From positions 1 through 5,817 of the forward strand of contig DAOVNU010000055.1 of assembly GCA_030630065.1 (NCBI GenBank): a stretch of 5,817 nucleotides of DNA, in the 5' to 3' direction. The stretch's first letter is position 1. Each line of letters opens with the position of its first letter. The position numbers and the translations under genes were made by a program. The notes below the pieces were generated by a model. That model was not told where the DNA came from, ran no database searches, and worked only from the letters and a program-made list of their open reading frames with translations. Positions 4,868 to 5,817 of this stretch are shown piece after piece. Source of the DNA: a bacterium. Lineage in GTDB: Bacteria; Ratteibacteria; UBA8468.

Positions 4868-5817
4868 AGTTGACCTAATCGGAGAAGATTCTCTTCCTTT
4901 ATTTTATCAAATGATGCTTTATATTTGGGGTCAAGGGATTTAGCCGGAGGAACTTTCATTCTTAAGAAATTGACGAACCTTCCATTTCTGATTATTCTGA
5001 AATCAAGATGCGGTCCGGTAGAAAGGCCGCTTGTGCCAACGTACCCAATTACATCTCCCTGCTTTACCCTTCTTCCTTTTTTAATTCCTCTCCCGTAGCG
5101 GAAGAGATGTCCGTAGGTTGTATAATAACTGCCGGAATGACGAATTTTCACAAACCTTCCATACCCCCCTTTCCAGCCAGCATAGACGACCACACCATCT
5201 CCGATAGTAGAAACCGGGGTGCCTATTGGAGCCGCATAATCAATCCCTAAATGAGGACGGTAATATTTTAAAATAGGGTGAAATCTTCTGTGGGAGAAAT
5301 AGGAACTAATTCGCCGATAATGTAAGGGGGAACGTAAAAAGATTTTTCTTAAGGATTTCCCTTCAGGAGTGTAATAATTTCCCTTACCATTTGCCTTCTC
5401 AAAAAAGACAGCGGTATGTTTCTTTCCGCTATTTTCATATTCAGCCGCTAAAATCCTACCTTCCAGAAGAGATTTTCCATCTTTCTGATACTGTTTCCAG
5501 ATAAGTTTAAAAACATCTCCTTCCCGGGGCTCGGTCAAAAAATCTATCTGCCAGGCAAAAATATCGGCGAACCTCATAATAAGGTCGGGAGTAAAATTTT
5601 CTTTGCGCATACTTTCATAGAGAGAACTTTCTATTTTTCCTTTCACTCCTATAATCACCTCATCTGTTTTAACTTTCTCCAGTGAAGCCACCAGTCCACC
5701 CAAGTCGCCACTTTCTATAAGATAAAAATCTATAGGCGACGTCCAATAACGGAGATTCTTAAATTTGCCTGAGGCAGACGTAACTTCATAGTGGTCATCG
5801 GGACGGCACTTGCGAAA
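4864..5817 (-). CDS. M23-family (LytM-type) zinc metallopeptidase, 5' end beyond right edge
   Basis: Probably an envelope endopeptidase that cuts peptidoglycan cross-links, or a regulator of one. The frame is open to the right edge (317 residues visible), so the N-terminus and any signal peptide or anchor are missing; a TTG at 5703-5701 is an internal codon, not a needed start. The N-terminal part, including KGKIESSLYESM, FADIFAWQIDFLTEPREGDVFKL and YYTPEGKSLRKIFLRSP, matches the accessory region of Csd3/YebA-like M23 proteins. The peptidase domain follows: RISSYFSHRRFHPIL, HLGIDYAAPIGTPV, YGHL, IGYVGTSGLSTGPHLDFR. Zinc ligands His and Asp of HxxxD and the two catalytic histidines are present at LytM-like spacing (0, 4, 48, 81), but the last ligand of the HxH motif is Asp (codon 5004-5002). 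A lysine-rich tail of about 30 residues follows. The stop overlaps the acyltransferase stop by four bases. Confidence 0.92.
   Translation of the reverse strand, partial: FRKCRPDDHYEVTSASGKFKNLRYWTSPIDFYLIESGDLGGLVASLEKVKTDEVIIGVKGKIESSLYESMRKENFTPDLIMRFADIFAWQIDFLTEPREGDVFKLIWKQYQKDGKSLLEGRILAAEYENSGKKHTAVFFEKANGKGNYYTPEGKSLRKIFLRSPLHYRRISSYFSHRRFHPILKYYRPHLGIDYAAPIGTPVSTIGDGVVVYAGWKGGYGRFVKIRHSGSYYTTYGHLFRYGRGIKKGRRVKQGDVIGYVGTSGLSTGPHLDFRIIRNGRFVNFLRMKVPPAKSLDPKYKASFDKIKEENLLRLGQL

Noticed and set aside
5701..5703. TTG as the start codon of the M23 peptidase
   Set aside because: The frame stays open upstream to 5817 and the upstream residues (for example LRYWTSPIDFYLIESGD) read as continuous protein, so the real start is outside the window.

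Overview
The window looks like chromosomal housekeeping DNA from a diderm (Gram-negative-type) bacterium of moderate to low GC. I cannot name the lineage. The diderm call rests on a lipid A-type acyltransferase next to an envelope M23 peptidase. The lack of Shine-Dalgarno motifs, the broken spc operon and a shortened AspRS all suggest an uncultivated candidate phylum rather than a model group, but that is inference.

Layout. The left two thirds is a minus-strand translation cluster read from right to left: hisS (2619-3932), a ~200-bp repeat-rich gap (about 2457-2638), aspS (1033-2415), rplF (455-1000), rplR (83-448) and the first 27 codons of rpsE, which runs off the left edge. The rplF-rplR-rpsE order is that of the classical spc operon, but the gene before rplF is aspS rather than rpsH. 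A sigma70-like promoter lies at the aspS/rplF junction. To the right, a plus-strand LpxL/HtrB-family acyltransferase diverges from hisS across a ~40-bp gap. It converges on a minus-strand M23 metallopeptidase whose 5' end lies beyond the right edge; the two stop codons overlap.

How the genes fit together. hisS and aspS charge tRNAs, and L6, L18 and S5 are 50S and 30S ribosomal proteins, so the minus-strand run is a translation operon probably started at the hisS promoter and boosted before rplF. The acyltransferase and the M23 peptidase are envelope genes (lipid A or phospholipid acylation; peptidoglycan remodelling).

Points of interest: a bacterial-type AspRS that lacks the whole GAD insertion domain; a ~100-bp imperfect palindrome plus direct repeats between hisS and aspS, which seem to have supplied the end of hisS; an acyltransferase without the usual acidic catalytic residue; an M23 active site with HxD instead of HxH; and almost no Shine-Dalgarno motifs. 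I saw no CRISPR, tRNA, rRNA, transposase or defence system. Nothing here is clearly a wholly new system.
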